A stretch of DNA of 64,000 nucleotides from positions 1 through 64,000 of the forward strand of contig NZ_REFW01000005.1 of assembly GCF_003688855.1 (NCBI RefSeq). The letters run 5' to 3'. Origin of the DNA: Tessaracoccus antarcticus. GTDB lineage: Bacteria; Actinomycetota; Actinomycetes; Propionibacteriales; Propionibacteriaceae. The position numbers and the translations under genes were made by a program. Each line of letters opens with the position of its first letter. The stretch's first letter is position 1. Below, piece by piece: positions 1-14,917 of the stretch. The notes below the pieces were generated by a model that saw nothing but the letters and a program-made list of their open reading frames with translations, made no database searches and was not told the origin of the DNA.

Positions 1-123
1 CAACACGAATGTCAGCTGCAATAGTGCATTTTTGGCATTGACTTTAAGCACGCTGTTGAGTTCTCAAGTTTCGGGTGCATCCCTCACTCCCAGGAACAAG
101 TTCCTGTTGCATTCGGGGCAACT
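1..123 (-). other. Leader of an rRNA operon (16S gene lies beyond the left edge)
   Basis: Read on the minus strand, positions 67-51 give GAGAACTCAACAGCGTG followed by CTTAAAGTCAATGCC. This is the characteristic actinobacterial pre-16S leader block found shortly upstream of mature 16S rRNA. Transcription runs leftward, so the 16S gene should begin just outside the window. The location after tyrS fits the common actinobacterial order argH-tyrS-rrn. No mature rRNA sequence is visible. Confidence 0.8.
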
Positions 124-129
124 CGGTTA

Positions 130-158
130 ACTTTAATGTGAATTGTTTTGGCTGTCAA
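130..158 (-). promoter_or_regulatory. Proximal rrn promoter
   Basis: On the minus strand TTGACA (158-153) and TAAAGT (135-130) are separated by exactly 17 bases, close to the sigma-70/SigA consensus and typical of actinobacterial rRNA promoters. It points at the pre-16S leader about 60 bases downstream. Confidence 0.8.
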
Positions 159-229
159 CTTGGCGTTTCGGCCTCTAGCAATTCGCATTTTAAGTTGTTA
201 TCACTGCCTTTCAATCTGGCAGCTATTGA

Positions 230-258
230 AGCTTACTCGCTGGATCAGTTCCGCGCAA
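230..258 (-). promoter_or_regulatory. Candidate distal rrn promoter
   Basis: On the minus strand TTGCGC (258-253) and TAAGCT (235-230) are spaced by 17 bases. The box lies exactly 100 bases upstream of the proximal promoter, giving the tandem arrangement common for rrn operons. The -35 element is weaker than the proximal one. Confidence 0.5.
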
Positions 259-692
259 TTCGGTAATTCTTTGAATTCTTTTGGATTGTTCAGCGGGGTT
301 CCTCAGCCGCTTGAAGCGACTCGATCAACACTACCGCTGCGCCTCATCCCTGTCAAAGCGGATTGTTGTGCGTCCTGGTCCAGTGTTGAGTTGTGTGGAC
401 CATCTCAGATCCTGGGGCTCGGCCCCTCCCCCGTCCCTGTCACCATGGTGACCCGGACACGCCACACACCTTCGGTTCCGGTGGGTTCCATTGAACGCAC
501 ACCCGAGCTCGAGAGAGTTTGTGGTTGTGGGATCTTCGGGTTCGTCCGCCCTGTGGGGCGTCCGGTTCACCTCGAAGCGTTGGAAACACTACACGCCGCC
601 GACGTCGCGCACAAATCGGCTCCGGGCGTGGGTTCTTTCGGGATCCCGACACCATCCGCAGTGGCCGCCGGCCACGCTCCATCCAACGCACA
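259..692. other. Intergenic region between tyrS and the rrn promoters, no gene seen
   Basis: Reading frames here lack ribosome sites and resemblance to known families. The region separates the tyrS terminator hairpin from the rrn promoters. Its left part (about 180-300) is much more AT-rich than the rest of the window, as expected for an upstream activating region of a strong promoter; that role is inference. Confidence 0.6.
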
Positions 693-723
693 GGACGCCC
701 CTCCCCGGTGGGGAAGGGCGTCC
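693..723 (-). terminator. Hairpin downstream of tyrS
   Basis: A 14-base inverted repeat with one mismatch (GGACGCCCCTCCCC and its partner) encloses a 3-base loop 20 bases past the tyrS stop. There is no U-tract, so this is a strong GC hairpin rather than a classical intrinsic terminator. Confidence 0.6.
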
Positions 724-742
724 GGTGGCCGCGTGGTGCCGG

Positions 743-1996
743 TCAGCCGAGCACCACGCCACCGACAGTCCTGCGTCCGCGCCGCAGGACAGCGAAGCGG
801 TTGGCCAGCAGGTGTTCGGGAGCGAGCTGGAGGTCAGCGTCGGTCACCTTCACGTTGTTGAGGTACGCGCCCCCCTCACTGATGGCGCGACGGGCGGCGG
901 ACTTGCTGTCCACCAGACCAGCCAGCGTCATTGCCTCCGTGATGCTCGGCAGGGTGTTCACCCGGGCAGCCCCGACCTCAGTCATGACCTGGTCAAGCGT
1001 CGATGCAGGGAGATCAGCGAGATCCCCCTTCCCGAAGAGGGCGGCCGCCGCATCAGAAGCCGCCTTCCGTTCCGCGGTTCCGTGCACCAGATCCGTCACG
1101 TCGTCGGCCAGCGCCCGCTGAGCGGCACGCCTGAACGGCTCGGCTGCGGTGGCACGCTCCAACTCCTCAATCTCTTCCCTGCTGCGGAAGCTGAATACTT
1201 TGAGGTAGTCGATGACCTTGGCATCCTCCGCATTCAGGAAGAACTGGTGGAACGCATAGGCGCTCGTCAGACCCTCATCGAGCCACACGGTGCCGGACTC
1301 GGTCTTGCCGAACTTGGTGCCGTCGGCCTTGGTGAGCAGCGGGGTGGCCAAAGCATGCACCCGTTCCTGGTCGCTGCGACGAAGCAGTTCCACCCCCGCC
1401 GTGATGTTGCCCCACTGGTCACTCCCCCCGGTCTGCAGGGTGACACCGTGCCGGCGATTGAGTTCCCGGTAGTCCATCGACTGCAGGAGCACATAGCTGA
1501 ACTCGGTGTAGGAGATCCCCGCCTCGAGACGCCGGGCCACCACGTCGCGCGCCAGCATCCTGTTGACCGGGAAGTGCTTGCCCACGTCGCGCAGAAAGTC
1601 CAGTACAGAGATCTGCTGCGTCCAGTCCAGGTTGTTCACCATCGTCGCGGATCCTGGACCGTCGAAGTCGACGAAGCGCTCCACCTGCGAGCGGATTCGC
1701 TCCACCCACCCGGCAACCACCTCGGCGCTGTTCATGGTGCGCTCGCCCGCCTCCTTGGGGTCACCGATGAGCCCTGTGGCGCCGCCCACCAGCATGTACG
1801 GCTTGTGACCGGCCTGCTGGAGTCGACGCGCCAGCAGCAACTGGACAAGGTTCCCGGTGTGGACGCTGGGCGCCGTGGGGTCGAACCCCACATAGAAGTT
1901 GACGGGCGCCGCGTCGAGATGCGCGGCCAGCGCCTCCTCGTCGGTCGAGTGGGCGATGAGCCCCCGCCACTTCAGGTCTTCGAGCAGTGCATTCAC
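743..1996 (-). CDS. tyrS: Tyrosyl-tRNA synthetase
   Basis: Class I aminoacyl-tRNA synthetase that charges tRNA-Tyr in the cytoplasm. The catalytic core has the HIGH-type signature as HTGNL after FDPTAPSV and the KMSKS-type loop as KFGKT. The C-terminal 70 residues form an S4-like RNA-binding domain (SKSAARRAISEGGAYLNN). I place the start at the GTG giving VNALLEDL: it has an AGGG Shine-Dalgarno 6-8 bases upstream and matches the usual length of about 418-420 residues. An upstream in-frame GTG at 2032 would add 12 residues and has only an abutting purine run. It follows argH by about 55 bases and may be cotranscribed. Confidence 0.95.
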   Translation of the reverse strand: MNALLEDLKWRGLIAHSTDEEALAAHLDAAPVNFYVGFDPTAPSVHTGNLVQLLLARRLQQAGHKPYMLVGGATGLIGDPKEAGERTMNSAEVVAGWVERIRSQVERFVDFDGPGSATMVNNLDWTQQISVLDFLRDVGKHFPVNRMLARDVVARRLEAGISYTEFSYVLLQSMDYRELNRRHGVTLQTGGSDQWGNITAGVELLRRSDQERVHALATPLLTKADGTKFGKTESGTVWLDEGLTSAYAFHQFFLNAEDAKVIDYLKVFSFRSREEIEELERATAAEPFRRAAQRALADDVTDLVHGTAERKAASDAAAALFGKGDLADLPASTLDQVMTEVGAARVNTLPSITEAMTLAGLVDSKSAARRAISEGGAYLNNVKVTDADLQLAPEHLLANRFAVLRRGRRTVGGVVLG

Positions 1997-2050
1997 GCTG
2001 TTCACCCTATCGCCGTTGTCGTTGCCTTCCACCCCCTTCAGAGGGCGGGG

Positions 2051-3961
<1,911 letters not shown>

Positions 3962-3969
<8 letters not shown>

Positions 3970-5152
3970 GCGCAGACTCCAGGAGCTGTGGCAGCGCGTC
4001 CACGAAGGGTTGCAGCTCCCCCTGCGTGATGATCAGGGGCGGCGCGATCCGCAGTACGTTGCTCCGGGGCGCGTTGATGACCCACCCTGCCGCCAGTGCT
4101 GCGTCCACCACGGCTGGCCCTATGTCCGCGCCCAGCACGATGCCCCGAAGGAGGCCACGGCCGCGCACGTGGTCGATGAGCGGGTGTCTCAGCCCCTCCA
4201 CCGCGGCGGCGAACCAGTCGCCCACCTGCCGCACGTTGTCCAGGACGCCAGCCTCGAGTTCGTCCAGCACTGCGTTGGCGGCGGCTGCGGCCACCGGATT
4301 GCCACCAAAGGTGGACCCATGGTTGCCGGGCTGCAGCAGCATGGCAGCGTCACGCACAGCGATGCAGGCACCCACGGGGAACCCGTTGCCGAGCCCCTTT
4401 GCCACCGTCACGAGATCGGCGGTCACACCGTCGGCCCGGTGCAGCAGCAGTTCACCGCAGCGGCCGATGCCGGTCTGAACCTCGTCGACCCAGAGCAGCG
4501 CACCGGCGTCGCGGGTGATGCGACGCGCCTCGGCGAGGTAGCCAGCTGGCAGAGGCAGGATGCCGTTCTCCCCCTGAATGGGCTCGACGAGCACCGCGGC
4601 CGTCTTGTCGTTGACTGCACCCCGAAGAGCATCGACGTCACCAAATCGCACGAACTCCACATGCCCGGGCAGCGGCTCGAACGGCTCCCGATACTTGGGC
4701 GTGTGCGTCACCGCCAATGCCCCCATGGTGCGGCCGTGGAAGGAACCCTCCATGGCAACGATGTGGGTGCGCCCCGTCAGCCGGGTGACCTTGAAGGCTG
4801 CCTCGTTGGCCTCGGTTCCGGAGTTGGTGAAGAAGACCCGAGCACCCTCCCCAGCGGCAGCAGCCAGCCTTTCGGCGAGCCGCACCTGCCCCTCGGTGGC
4901 GAAGAAGTTGGACACGTGGCCCAGCCGGGACAGCTGCGAGGTGATGGCGGCGGTCACACCGGCATGGTTGTGGCCCAGGGAGTTCACGGCGATACCGGCC
5001 AGCAGGTCGACGTAGCGGTTGCCGTCGGCGTCGACGAGGTGGATGCCCTCTCCATGGGAGAACACCCGCTTCGGGGAGCCGAAGGCGTTCATCATGACGG
5101 CGTCATAACGCCCCAGGATCGTGTTCTGGTCACGCGCACCGGGCTCGCTCAT
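3962..5152 (-). CDS. argD: Acetylornithine aminotransferase
   Basis: PLP-dependent class III aminotransferase that converts N-acetylglutamate semialdehyde to N-acetylornithine. Family motifs are visible: [23 protein letters not shown], the [11 protein letters not shown] segment with the PLP-binding Asp, and the catalytic lysine in [13 protein letters not shown]. Its 396 residues are full length. The ATG overlaps the argB stop (ATGA) and the gene end overlaps argR by 8 bases. In many actinobacteria argF lies between argD and argR; here there is no room for it. Confidence 0.96.
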
Positions 5153-6062
5153 GCGGGCGCCTCCTCGTGGGTTGGGTCATCGGTCACCATGGTGCCGATG
5201 CCGTCGTTGGTGAAGATCTCCAGCAGCAGGCAGTGCAGGACCCGACCGTCGATGATGGTGGCGGCCTTCACCCCCGACTCCACGGCGCGAAGGCAACCCT
5301 CGAGCTTGGGCACCATGCCAGCCTGCACCTGGGGAAGGAGCTCCCGTACCTCGGCCGTGGACATGGACGTGATGATGGAGTCCTCGTCCGGATAGTTCGC
5401 GTACAACCCCGCAACATCTGTGAGCATCACGAGACGCCTCGCGCCCAGCGCCACAGCCAGCGCCGACGCAGCCGTGTCAGCGTTCACGTTGTACACCTGG
5501 CCGTCTGGTCCGGGCGCCACGGTGGCGATGACAGGGATGCGTCCCGCCTCGATGAGGTCGAGAACTGAGGTGGGGTCGACGGAGTCCACATCGCCCACGA
5601 GCCCGAGGTCGATCTCCTCGTCATCGACGATCAGCCCCCGCCGCTTGGCCCGGAGGAGCCCGCCGTCCTCACCGGACATGCCGACGGCGAACGGCGCGTG
5701 CGCGTTGATGAGACCGACGAGTTCACGCCCCACCTGCCCGACGAGCACCATACGCACCACGTCCATGGCCTCCTGCGTGGTCACGCGCAGCCCGCCGCGG
5801 AACTCCGAGGAGATGTCCAGACGCTTCAGCATCGAGGAGATCTGCGGTCCACCACCGTGAACGACGACAGGTTTGAGTCCGACGCGGCGCAGGAAGACGA
5901 CGTCGGCGGCGAAGGCACGCTTCAGTTCGTCGTCGATCATGGCGTTGCCGCCGTACTTGATGACGATGGTCTGACCGGCGAACTCCGCCAGCCACGGCAG
6001 CGCCTCGATCAACGTGCTGGCCTTGTCCATGAGCACGTCACGGTCCCGGCTGGTGATGCGGC

Positions 6063-6066
<4 letters not shown>
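5149..6066 (-). CDS. argB: Acetylglutamate kinase
   Basis: Phosphorylates N-acetylglutamate with ATP. The amino-acid-kinase fold begins with [10 protein letters not shown] (phosphate-binding Lys and Gly-Gly) and continues with [23 protein letters not shown] and the C-terminal [15 protein letters not shown] segment. I start it at the ATG of MSRITSRD, which overlaps the argJ stop as ATGA and gives the family length of about 305 residues. The reading frame stays open far upstream through argJ, but that extension is an artefact of high GC. Confidence 0.96.
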
Positions 6067-8826
<2,760 letters not shown>

Positions 8827-8843
<17 letters not shown>

Positions 8844-9930
8844 GCCGCCACTCCCAGAACCCGCATGCCGCGTAGGGCTCGTAGCCCAGCGCGGTGTTGA
8901 TGGCCAGCATGTGGGCGTTCTCCGATGCGTTTCCGGTGATGAGCCGCGTCACCCGGGGCCAGACCTCCGGTATCGCGGCATGGTTGACCGCCTTCATGAG
9001 CATGCCCAGCCCGTGCCCCCGGTGCCCACCCACCACGAGGGTCTCCCACTGGTGGGCGATCTCCGGCCGGGACCGGTCGTGGAGAAACCGGGTGAACCCG
9101 ACGAGTTCGCCGCTCGGCACGTGCCTGATCAAAGTCTGCAACTGGTCGCGGTCGGCCGCGTCGAGCTGGGCGTCGGAGGCGCGCAGACGCTCGGCATCCC
9201 ACAGCTCCTCCCCCACGTCCAGATCTCCTGTGGGCACGTCGGCGGCCATGGTGGCGCTCAGTGCGGCCGCCCCGTCGAGGAGGTCATCGGGGGTGGGACC
9301 GTGAATGGTGATGATCTCGTACTCAGACGGCATCCGGGCGAGCTCCGCATCCCGCATCGCCGCCAGATCGTCCACGGATGGGAGGGCCATCCGCGAGATG
9401 CGCTCTGCCTGTCCCAGTGTGTAGCCGCGACCGGCGAGGAAACGCGACTCTGCACTGTCCCGCTCGACTCCGCCGACGCCGGTCTCCGCTGGCAACTCGC
9501 GGGCACCGTCCGGAATGCTCACGGGCTCCCAGGTCCAGACCTGGATGGTGCTCCTGCCGAACTCCTCAGCGACCTTGAGTGCCGCGGCGTGCAGCGCACC
9601 CCCCACACCCTTCCCGCGGGACCCGGACCGCACCACCAACGAGAGGATGGCAAGGCGCGGGTTGTCGGCCATGGGCATGTCGAGGCTGGCAACACCCAGG
9701 ACATGCTCCTGGCAGGTGGGGGTACCCCCGTCGCTGGCCACGAGATGGATGTGCCGGTGGTACTCCGGGTACATCCCGTAGGAGAAGGCCAGCTCCGCAC
9801 TCTCGAACATGTCGAGATCCCCGACCTTGGCCAGAAGCACCTCGGCCCACAAATCGCGCTCGGCGCGCAGGACGAACATCTCCGGCGCATCGATGGACGC
9901 TGGATGTTCGAAGCGGGTGATGGCGTGCAC
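8827..9930 (-). CDS. Tandem GNAT-domain acetyltransferase
   Basis: Protein of about 367 residues with two GNAT domains. The N-terminal one has the acetyl-CoA loop VVRSGSRGKGVGGAL; the C-terminal one has VVGGHRGHGLGMLMK and ENAHMLAINTALGYEPY. The general layout recalls mycothiol synthase, but specific residues cannot be assigned and the substrate is unknown. I choose the GTG of VHAITRFEHP because TACTCT lies 6 bases upstream, a leaderless start. Its 3' end overlaps tetR. Confidence 0.75.
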
Positions 9931-10046
9931 GACTACAGAGTACGACCCACGCTGTGGGATGCGGAGGCGCACCGGTGGCGACGTACGGTTGCCACCGGGC
10001 CAGCACCGCCCGGAGGATGAGCCCAGGGGAGGCCCCACCTGCCGGG

Positions 10047-12536
10047 TCAGGCGCGCTGCACGGCCCCGTACCGGTCCGCGGCGACGGCCACCGCAGCCTG
10101 TCGGGCTGTGGCGGCCTCGGCATCCTTCAGGGTCCTGTCCGCGCGGAAGCGCAGGGCAAACGCCAGTGATTTCTTCCCCTTGCCCACCTGGTCGCCCCGA
10201 TAGACGTCGAACAGGGAGATCTCCTCGAGGAGCTCACCGGCCCCTTCGCGGAGCGCAGCCTCCACGTCGGCGGCGGCCACGGCCTCGTCGACGATGAGGG
10301 CCACGTCCTCCTTGGCCAGCGGGAACGACGACAGGGCACGGATGGAGCCACCGCCGGGGGCCGCGGCCAGGAGGGCACCCAGCGTGAACTCGACGGCGCA
10401 GGTGCGCTCAGGCAGGCCGAACTCCCTGATGACCTCGGGGTGCAACTCCCCTGCGAAACCCAGTACCTGGCCGTTGACGGACAGCTCCGCGCAGCGCCCG
10501 GGGTGCCACGGCATCACTTCGGTGTTGCGGCGCGCCAACTGGAGACCCACCGCCGATGCAGCTGTTTCCGCGAAGGCCACGACATGTGTCCAGTCGGCCT
10601 CCACTGCGTCCCCGTGCCACCCGGCGGCAACCCAATCGCCGCAGACCAGCGCGGCCAGGGTCTCTGGCTGCGCCGGCAGCGCAGCCTCGATCCCTGCGAG
10701 GTCCTCATCGGAGGGACGATCCGTGACGTCGGGATGCGGAACGGCACCGCCGTCGGTGGCGTGGAACACAGTCCCGTGTTCGAACAACGCGAGGTCGCCC
10801 AGTGAACGCGACGTGTTCTTGGCGACGGCGGCGAAGAGCCCAGGCAGCAGGCTGGTGCGCAGGTACGGGTGCGTATCCGACAGCGGGTTGGCGAGCCGCA
10901 CGAGACTGCGACGGGGATCGTCGGCGGTCAGGTGCAGCTTGTCGAGTTCGGTCTCCGCGATGAACGGCAGGCTCAACACCTCGGTGAAGCCGGCGGCAGC
11001 GACCGCGGACATGACGGCGCGACGACCACGCTGAGTGCGTGTCAGTCCCCCACCCACGGGCGGGACGGGGATCCTCAGGCCGATGCGGTCGTAACCGTAC
11101 TTGCGGCCCACCTCCTCGACGACGTCGTACGGGTCATGCAGGTCGGGGCGCCAGGAGGGCGCGCACACGGTGAGGGAGTCACCCATGGCCGTCACCTGAC
11201 AGCCGCTCGCCTCCAGGATGCGCACGGTGTCGCTCGCCTCGATGGGGGCGCCGAGGATGGCGGCCACCAGTCCGGTGCGCAGGTTGATGCGGTGTCGCTC
11301 GGGCACAGAGCCGACGACGGTCTCCTCGGCACGCAATTCCCCACCGCCGTGGGCGATGAGCAGCTCCGCGGCGCGGCGTGCGGCCGCGTACGGCACGCGG
11401 GGGTCGACGGTGCGCTCAAAGCGCTTGGATGCCTCGGACGGTAACCCGTGACGTCGGAAGGTGCGCGACACGCTGGCCGCGTCGAAATGTGCCGCCTCGA
11501 GCACGATGGCGGTGGTGGAGGAAGTCACCTCGGTGTCCTCGCCCCCCATGACCCCGGCCAGGCCGATGGCGCCCGAGTCGTCGGTGATCAGCAGGTCGTC
11601 GGCCGTGCACGTGCGCACCGTGCCGTCGAGCGTGCGGAGTTGCTCGCCGGCGGAGGCAAGCCGGACCCGGATGGGTCCCTGCAGCTGTGCAGCGTCGTAG
11701 GCGTGCAACGGCTGGCCGCTCTCGAGCATCACGTAGTTGGTGACGTCAACGGGCAGGGAGATGGAGCGCACCCCACTGGCAAGCAGCCGCTGTGACATCC
11801 ACGACGGCGTCGGTGCATCGGGGTCGAAGCCCTCGATGGTGAGGGCGACGAAACTGGTGCAGCGATCCGACTCCAACTCGACGGGGTAGCCGCCGCTGGT
11901 GGGGCTCGGCATGCTGCGGTCGTAGGGGTCGCTGAACGGAACACGTGCGGCGATGGCAGCCTCGCGGGCCAGGCCCCGCAGGGACAGGCAGTACCCGAGG
12001 TCGGTGGTGACTTCCATGTCGAAGACCGTGTCGCTGCTCCACAGCGCGTCGAGGGCATCGTCGCCGGGGGTCGCTCCGGTGGTGGGGTCGATGACGAGGA
12101 TGCCGTCGTGGTCGTCACCGAGCCCGATCTCGTCCTCGGCGCAGATCATGCCGTCGGAGATGTGCCCGTAGGTCTTGCGGGCCGCGATGGCGAAGTCGCC
12201 GGGCAGCACCGCCCCGGGCAGCGCCACCACCACGAGGTCTCCCTCGTCGAAGTTCAGGGCGCCGCACACGATTCCTCGGGAGGCGGGGTACTCGTCGGTG
12301 GCCTCATCGTTGTGGCCACCCACATCGACGCGGCAGTAGCGGATGGTCTTGCCGTTCTTCTGCGGCTCCTCCACCAGCGACAGCACACGACCGATCACCA
12401 ACGGGCCGGTGACGTCGGGGCCGGTTGTCTCGACGCGCTCAACCGTGAGGCCGGCGCGCGTGAAGGAGTCGGCCATCTCGGCGTCGGTCACGGGCAGCGA
12501 GACAAGCTCGCGCAACCAGGAAACGGGTGCCTTCAT
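10047..12536 (-). CDS. pheT: Phenylalanyl-tRNA synthetase beta subunit
   Basis: Large subunit of the alpha2-beta2 PheRS, which charges tRNA-Phe and edits Tyr mischarging. The 829 residues show, in order, an N-terminal tRNA-binding EMAP-like domain (about 40-150), B3/B4 editing domains (with TNYVMLESGQPLHAYD), B5, the catalytic-like core, and a C-terminal anticodon-binding ferredoxin-like domain (SLFDVYRGDQVGKGKKSLAF). Its ATG overlaps the pheS stop by four bases. Confidence 0.97.
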   Translation of the reverse strand: MKAPVSWLRELVSLPVTDAEMADSFTRAGLTVERVETTGPDVTGPLVIGRVLSLVEEPQKNGKTIRYCRVDVGGHNDEATDEYPASRGIVCGALNFDEGDLVVVALPGAVLPGDFAIAARKTYGHISDGMICAEDEIGLGDDHDGILVIDPTTGATPGDDALDALWSSDTVFDMEVTTDLGYCLSLRGLAREAAIAARVPFSDPYDRSMPSPTSGGYPVELESDRCTSFVALTIEGFDPDAPTPSWMSQRLLASGVRSISLPVDVTNYVMLESGQPLHAYDAAQLQGPIRVRLASAGEQLRTLDGTVRTCTADDLLITDDSGAIGLAGVMGGEDTEVTSSTTAIVLEAAHFDAASVSRTFRRHGLPSEASKRFERTVDPRVPYAAARRAAELLIAHGGGELRAEETVVGSVPERHRINLRTGLVAAILGAPIEASDTVRILEASGCQVTAMGDSLTVCAPSWRPDLHDPYDVVEEVGRKYGYDRIGLRIPVPPVGGGLTRTQRGRRAVMSAVAAAGFTEVLSLPFIAETELDKLHLTADDPRRSLVRLANPLSDTHPYLRTSLLPGLFAAVAKNTSRSLGDLALFEHGTVFHATDGGAVPHPDVTDRPSDEDLAGIEAALPAQPETLAALVCGDWVAAGWHGDAVEADWTHVVAFAETAASAVGLQLARRNTEVMPWHPGRCAELSVNGQVLGFAGELHPEVIREFGLPERTCAVEFTLGALLAAAPGGGSIRALSSFPLAKEDVALIVDEAVAAADVEAALREGAGELLEEISLFDVYRGDQVGKGKKSLAFALRFRADRTLKDAEAATARQAAVAVAADRYGAVQRA

Positions 12537-13642
12537 CGGGCTCCTCCAAGCAGGGATCGGCTGAAGCGGATGTCGCCCTCGACGAAGTCACGCAGGTCGG
12601 GGGCGTTGTTGCGGAACATGACGGTGCGGTCAACGCCCATGCCGAACGCGAAGCCGGAGTAGACGGCCGCGTCGATGCCGCAGGCCCGCAGCACACGGGG
12701 GTTCACGATGCCGCAGCCACCCCACTCGATCCAGCCCTCGCTCCGGCACGTGCGGCAGGGTGCATCCGGGTTCCCGACGGAGGAGCCGTGGCAGACGAAG
12801 CACTCGAGGTCCACCTCGGCGCTGGGTTCCGTGAAGGGGAAGTGGTGGGGGCGCATGCGGGTTCTCACGTCACCGAACATGGCGCGGGCGAAGTGGTCCA
12901 GAGTGCCCCGCAGGTCGGCCATGGAGATGCCCTTGTCCACCACGAGGCCCTCGAGTTGGTGGAACACGGGCAGGTGGGTGGCGTCGTACTCGTCGGCGCG
13001 GAACACCTTGCCGGGGCTCACCACGTAGAGGGGAAGGTCGCGCTCCAGCAGCGCCCGGATCTGCACGGGTGACGTCTGTGTGCGCAGCAGCTTGCCGTGT
13101 TCGGGCGGGTCGATCCACAGGGTGTCCTGCAGGGCGCGGGCGGGGTGGTCGGGGGCCACGTTGAGGGCGTCGAAGTTGTACCACTCGGCCTCCAGTTCGG
13201 GGCCCTCCGCCACCTCCCAGCCCATGGCCACGAAAACGTCGCACATGTCGTCCATGAGTGCGGTGATGGGGTGCAGGGCACCCTGGGGTGCCAGCCGCAC
13301 GGGCAGCGTCATGTCGACGCGCTCATCGCGCAGCGCCTGCTGGAGTTCCTGGGCTGCCAGCTCAGTCGCTCGCGCGGATATCGCCTGGTTCACGCGGCCG
13401 CGCGCCTTGCCGGTGCGGGCACCCGCCTCCTTGCGGGCGGCGGGCGGCAGCGCACCGATCTCCCGGTTGGCGAGGGCCAGTGGGGAGCGGTCGCCGGCAT
13501 GCTCCAGCCGGGCCTGCTTCAGTTCGGCCGTCGTCCGGGAGGAGGCGACGGCGGCCAGGGCAGCGTCGACGTACCCGGCGACCACCTCGGGATCCAGCGC
13601 AGCCACAGGCTGCGGGTCGACGTTGTCATGCGGACCTGACAT
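12533..13642 (-). CDS. pheS: Phenylalanyl-tRNA synthetase alpha subunit
   Basis: Class II catalytic subunit of PheRS. The N-terminal coiled coil (about residues 20-100) binds tRNA. Motif 2 is in TDLRGTLDHFARAMFG-like sequence following FHQLEGLVVDK, and motif 3 is GFAFGMGVDRTVMF near the C-terminus. The start at MSGPHDN has GGAGG 7 bases upstream and gives 369 residues. It overlaps the preceding methyltransferase gene by 17 bases and pheT by 4 bases. Confidence 0.97.
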   Translation of the reverse strand: MSGPHDNVDPQPVAALDPEVVAGYVDAALAAVASSRTTAELKQARLEHAGDRSPLALANREIGALPPAARKEAGARTGKARGRVNQAISARATELAAQELQQALRDERVDMTLPVRLAPQGALHPITALMDDMCDVFVAMGWEVAEGPELEAEWYNFDALNVAPDHPARALQDTLWIDPPEHGKLLRTQTSPVQIRALLERDLPLYVVSPGKVFRADEYDATHLPVFHQLEGLVVDKGISMADLRGTLDHFARAMFGDVRTRMRPHHFPFTEPSAEVDLECFVCHGSSVGNPDAPCRTCRSEGWIEWGGCGIVNPRVLRACGIDAAVYSGFAFGMGVDRTVMFRNNAPDLRDFVEGDIRFSRSLLGGAR

Positions 13643-14477
13643 CAGGATCCTCCCGGTTGGTGCTGGGGCGCTCTGTGGTTCGACGCTGGGCCGAGGCGCT
13701 CTGGTAGAGACAAATTGCTGCTGCGCTGGAGAGGTTGAGGCTTTCGGCGGAGCCCCACATCGGCACGGACACCACACGGTCCGCGAGTTCCGCATCCTCC
13801 GCCGGCAGGCCCCACGCCTCGTTGCCCATGATCCACGCCGTCGGGCCCGAGAGCCCGCCGTCGGCGGCCAGCAGATCCAGCGCCACCCCGTCGGAGTCGG
13901 CTGCCAGCACCTGGAGGCCGTTGGCCCTGCAGTACTCGACGGCCTCGGCCAAGGGGATGCCCGTGACGATGGGGAGGTGGAACATGCTGCCCACGGTGGA
14001 GCGGACGGTCTTGGGGTTGTGCAGTTCAACAGAGCCCTGTGTCAGGATCACGGCGTCTGCACCGAACGCGTCCGCGCAGCGGATGACGGTGCCGGCGTTG
14101 CCGGGGTCCCGCACCTGTGCGCAGATGACCACGAGACGGGCATCGGTGATTGACTCCAGCGGGTGGCCCAGTTGGCGGCACACCGCGACGACTCCCTGCG
14201 GGGTAACGGTGTCGCTGAGTTGCCGCATCTGCTCATCGGTTGCCACCCAGACGGGGCAGTCGATCCCCTCGAGGAGGTCCGCGTGCTTGTCGGGGTCGCC
14301 CACGATGACATCGGCAACGATCCCGCCGAAGGCTAACGCTTCACGGACGGCCTGACGGCCCTCCACCAGGAAGGTGCCCGCAAGGTCACGTCCACGGCGA
14401 TTGGTGAGCCGACGAACTGAACGCAGCACCGCGACCGGAAGGTCGGGCACTGCGTTCGGTTCGTACGTGTTGACCAC
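13626..14477 (-). CDS. SpoU/TrmH-family RNA 2'-O-ribose methyltransferase
   Basis: SAM-dependent RNA methyltransferase of the knotted SPOUT class, 283 residues. It has an N-terminal substrate-binding domain (SVRRLTNRRGRDLAGTFLVEG) and a C-terminal catalytic domain with QVRDPGNAGTVIRCADAFGAD, the ILTQGSVELHNPK segment, WIMGNEAWGL and LNLSSAAAICLY. It probably modifies rRNA, as members beside rplT do; the target nucleotide cannot be told from sequence. Its GTG start abuts the rplT stop with no gap. Confidence 0.88.
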   Translation of the reverse strand: MVNTYEPNAVPDLPVAVLRSVRRLTNRRGRDLAGTFLVEGRQAVREALAFGGIVADVIVGDPDKHADLLEGIDCPVWVATDEQMRQLSDTVTPQGVVAVCRQLGHPLESITDARLVVICAQVRDPGNAGTVIRCADAFGADAVILTQGSVELHNPKTVRSTVGSMFHLPIVTGIPLAEAVEYCRANGLQVLAADSDGVALDLLAADGGLSGPTAWIMGNEAWGLPAEDAELADRVVSVPMWGSAESLNLSSAAAICLYQSASAQRRTTERPSTNREDPDVRSA

Positions 14478-14849
14478 TCAGACAGCCTGGGCTGCGGACT
14501 GATTCTCCTTGGCCACGACGACGAGCGCCGAGAACGCGGTGGGGTCGGTCACGGCCAGGTCGGCGAGGATCTTGCGATCCACGGCCACGCCGGCGTTGCT
14601 CAGTCCGAAGATGAAACGGTTGTAGGTCATGCCGTCAGCGCGGCAGGCTGCGTTGATCCGCTGGATCCACAGGCCACGGAAGTCGCGCTTCTTGTTGCGA
14701 CGGTCGCGGTAGGAGTAGGTCATCGAGTGGAGGACCTGCTCCTTTGCCTTGCGGTACAGACGAGAGCGCTGGCCGCGGTAGCCGGAAGCGAGCTCAAGTA
14801 TTTCGCGGCGCTTCTTGTGCGCATTCACAGAACGCTTGACGCGTGCCAT
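14478..14849 (-). CDS. rplT: Ribosomal protein L20
   Basis: Early-binding large-subunit assembly protein. It begins [18 protein letters not shown] and has the strongly basic N-terminal extension and the [12 protein letters not shown] motif of the family; 123 residues is normal. AAGGAG precedes the ATG by 5 bases. It is the third gene of the infC-rpmI-rplT operon. Confidence 0.98.
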   Translation of the reverse strand: MARVKRSVNAHKKRREILELASGYRGQRSRLYRKAKEQVLHSMTYSYRDRRNKKRDFRGLWIQRINAACRADGMTYNRFIFGLSNAGVAVDRKILADLAVTDPTAFSALVVVAKENQSAAQAV

Positions 14850-14917
14850 GTTTTCTCCTTGCTTGGGGTGCCGGGATGTTCCCGGAGGGGGATGGTCAGG
14901 TCAGGGGGGGTCGAGGC

